From positions 1 to 5,846 of the forward strand of contig JAEXHA010000056.1 of NCBI GenBank assembly GCA_023450335.1: a stretch of 5,846 bases of DNA, read 5' to 3'. Below the pieces are notes generated by a model that was given only the letters and a program-made list of their open reading frames with translations, made no database searches and was not told the DNA's origin. This document shows, one piece after another, positions 5,721-5,846 of the stretch. The translations under genes and the position numbers were made by a program. Position 1 is the stretch's first letter. Each line of letters starts with the position of its first letter. The stretch comes from Actinomycetes bacterium. Lineage in GTDB: Bacteria; Actinomycetota; Actinomycetes; Actinomycetales; Microbacteriaceae.

Positions 5721-5846
5721 CTAGGGCGTGTCTCCTAACCGTTTGAGCCAGAGGGTGATGGCTCGTAGGACGGCACCGCCGCGGTAGGTGAGGGCGAGTT
5801 TGTCGTAGCGGGTGGCCAGGCCTCGCCATTGCTTGTCTTCGTTGAA
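5721..5846 (-). CDS. IS5-family transposase, C-terminal end (5'-partial at window edge)
   Basis: The last 41 codons of a transposase are open on the - strand from the window edge to TAG at 5723-5721. The peptide contains FNEDKQWRGLATRYDKLALTY and ends WLKRLGDTP. The FNxxKQWRGLATRYDK block is the typical region just after the catalytic Glu of the DDE domain in IS5-family (IS427-like) transposases; that Glu would lie just outside the window. No start codon is present in the fragment because the gene continues beyond the edge. The stop lies 23 bp from the VOC stop, and the two genes converge. Whether the full element is intact cannot be seen. The subgroup assignment is from memory of the motif. 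Confidence 0.85.
   Translation of the reverse strand, partial: FNEDKQWRGLATRYDKLALTYRGGAVLRAITLWLKRLGDTP
5724..5846 (-). mobile_element. End of an IS5-family insertion sequence (boundary inferred)
   Basis: The IS end probably begins at GGCGTGTCTCC (about 5724-5734), directly after CTAG (5721-5724 region). GGCGTGTC-like termini and TA or CTAG-type targets suit the IS5/IS427 group. Only one terminus is visible, so the inverted repeat and the target duplication cannot be confirmed and the boundary may be off by a few bases. Confidence 0.6.

Noticed and set aside
5569..5829. 86-residue - strand frame covering the IS end
   Set aside because: It is a shifted frame; the adjacent frame gives the recognisable transposase C-terminus, which has no start codon in the window.

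Overview
The window is very GC-rich, with a strong G/C bias at third codon positions, dense overlapping shadow reading frames and short intergenic gaps. This fits a high-GC actinobacterium. The protein styles and gene pairings suggest something like Microbacterium or another Microbacteriaceae, but the genus is inference and no rRNA or other marker is present to fix it.

Region 1 (2-3330, + strand) is the distal part of an L-rhamnose catabolic operon. A fused class II aldolase/short-chain dehydrogenase (RhaEW type, 5' end outside the window) is followed by rhamnulokinase (RhaB), whose start codon overlaps the aldolase stop as ATGA. The kinase makes L-rhamnulose 1-phosphate. The aldolase domain splits it to dihydroxyacetone phosphate and L-lactaldehyde, and the dehydrogenase domain is expected to oxidise the lactaldehyde. 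The isomerase, transporter and regulator would be expected upstream, outside the window.

Region 2 (3331-5697) looks like a separate stress or detoxification module. A MarR-family regulator on the - strand carries an odd C-terminal tail of 10-residue repeats with a cysteine at residues 160, 170, 180 and 190. It is divergent from a small NAD(P)-binding protein (COG2085/F420:NADP-reductase-like) and a two-domain VOC protein that closely resembles the catechol-2,3-dioxygenase-like CatE family. The 105-bp divergent gap holds two near-identical imperfect palindromes 34 bp apart, placed over overlapping back-to-back promoter candidates, which is the layout of an autoregulated MarR switch. Strong GC hairpins lie between rhaB and the regulator gene, which converge, and between the two + strand genes.

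Region 3 (5698-5846) contains the edge of an insertion sequence on the - strand: the last 41 codons of an IS5-family transposase, running out of the window. Its stop codon falls in a CTAG that may be the target site rather than IS sequence.

No tRNA, rRNA, CRISPR array, riboswitch or replication origin was seen. The long antisense frames (for example 1756-3111 and 4048-5457 on the - strand) are composition artefacts. The most unusual items are the cysteine-repeat tail on the MarR protein and the paired operators next to it.
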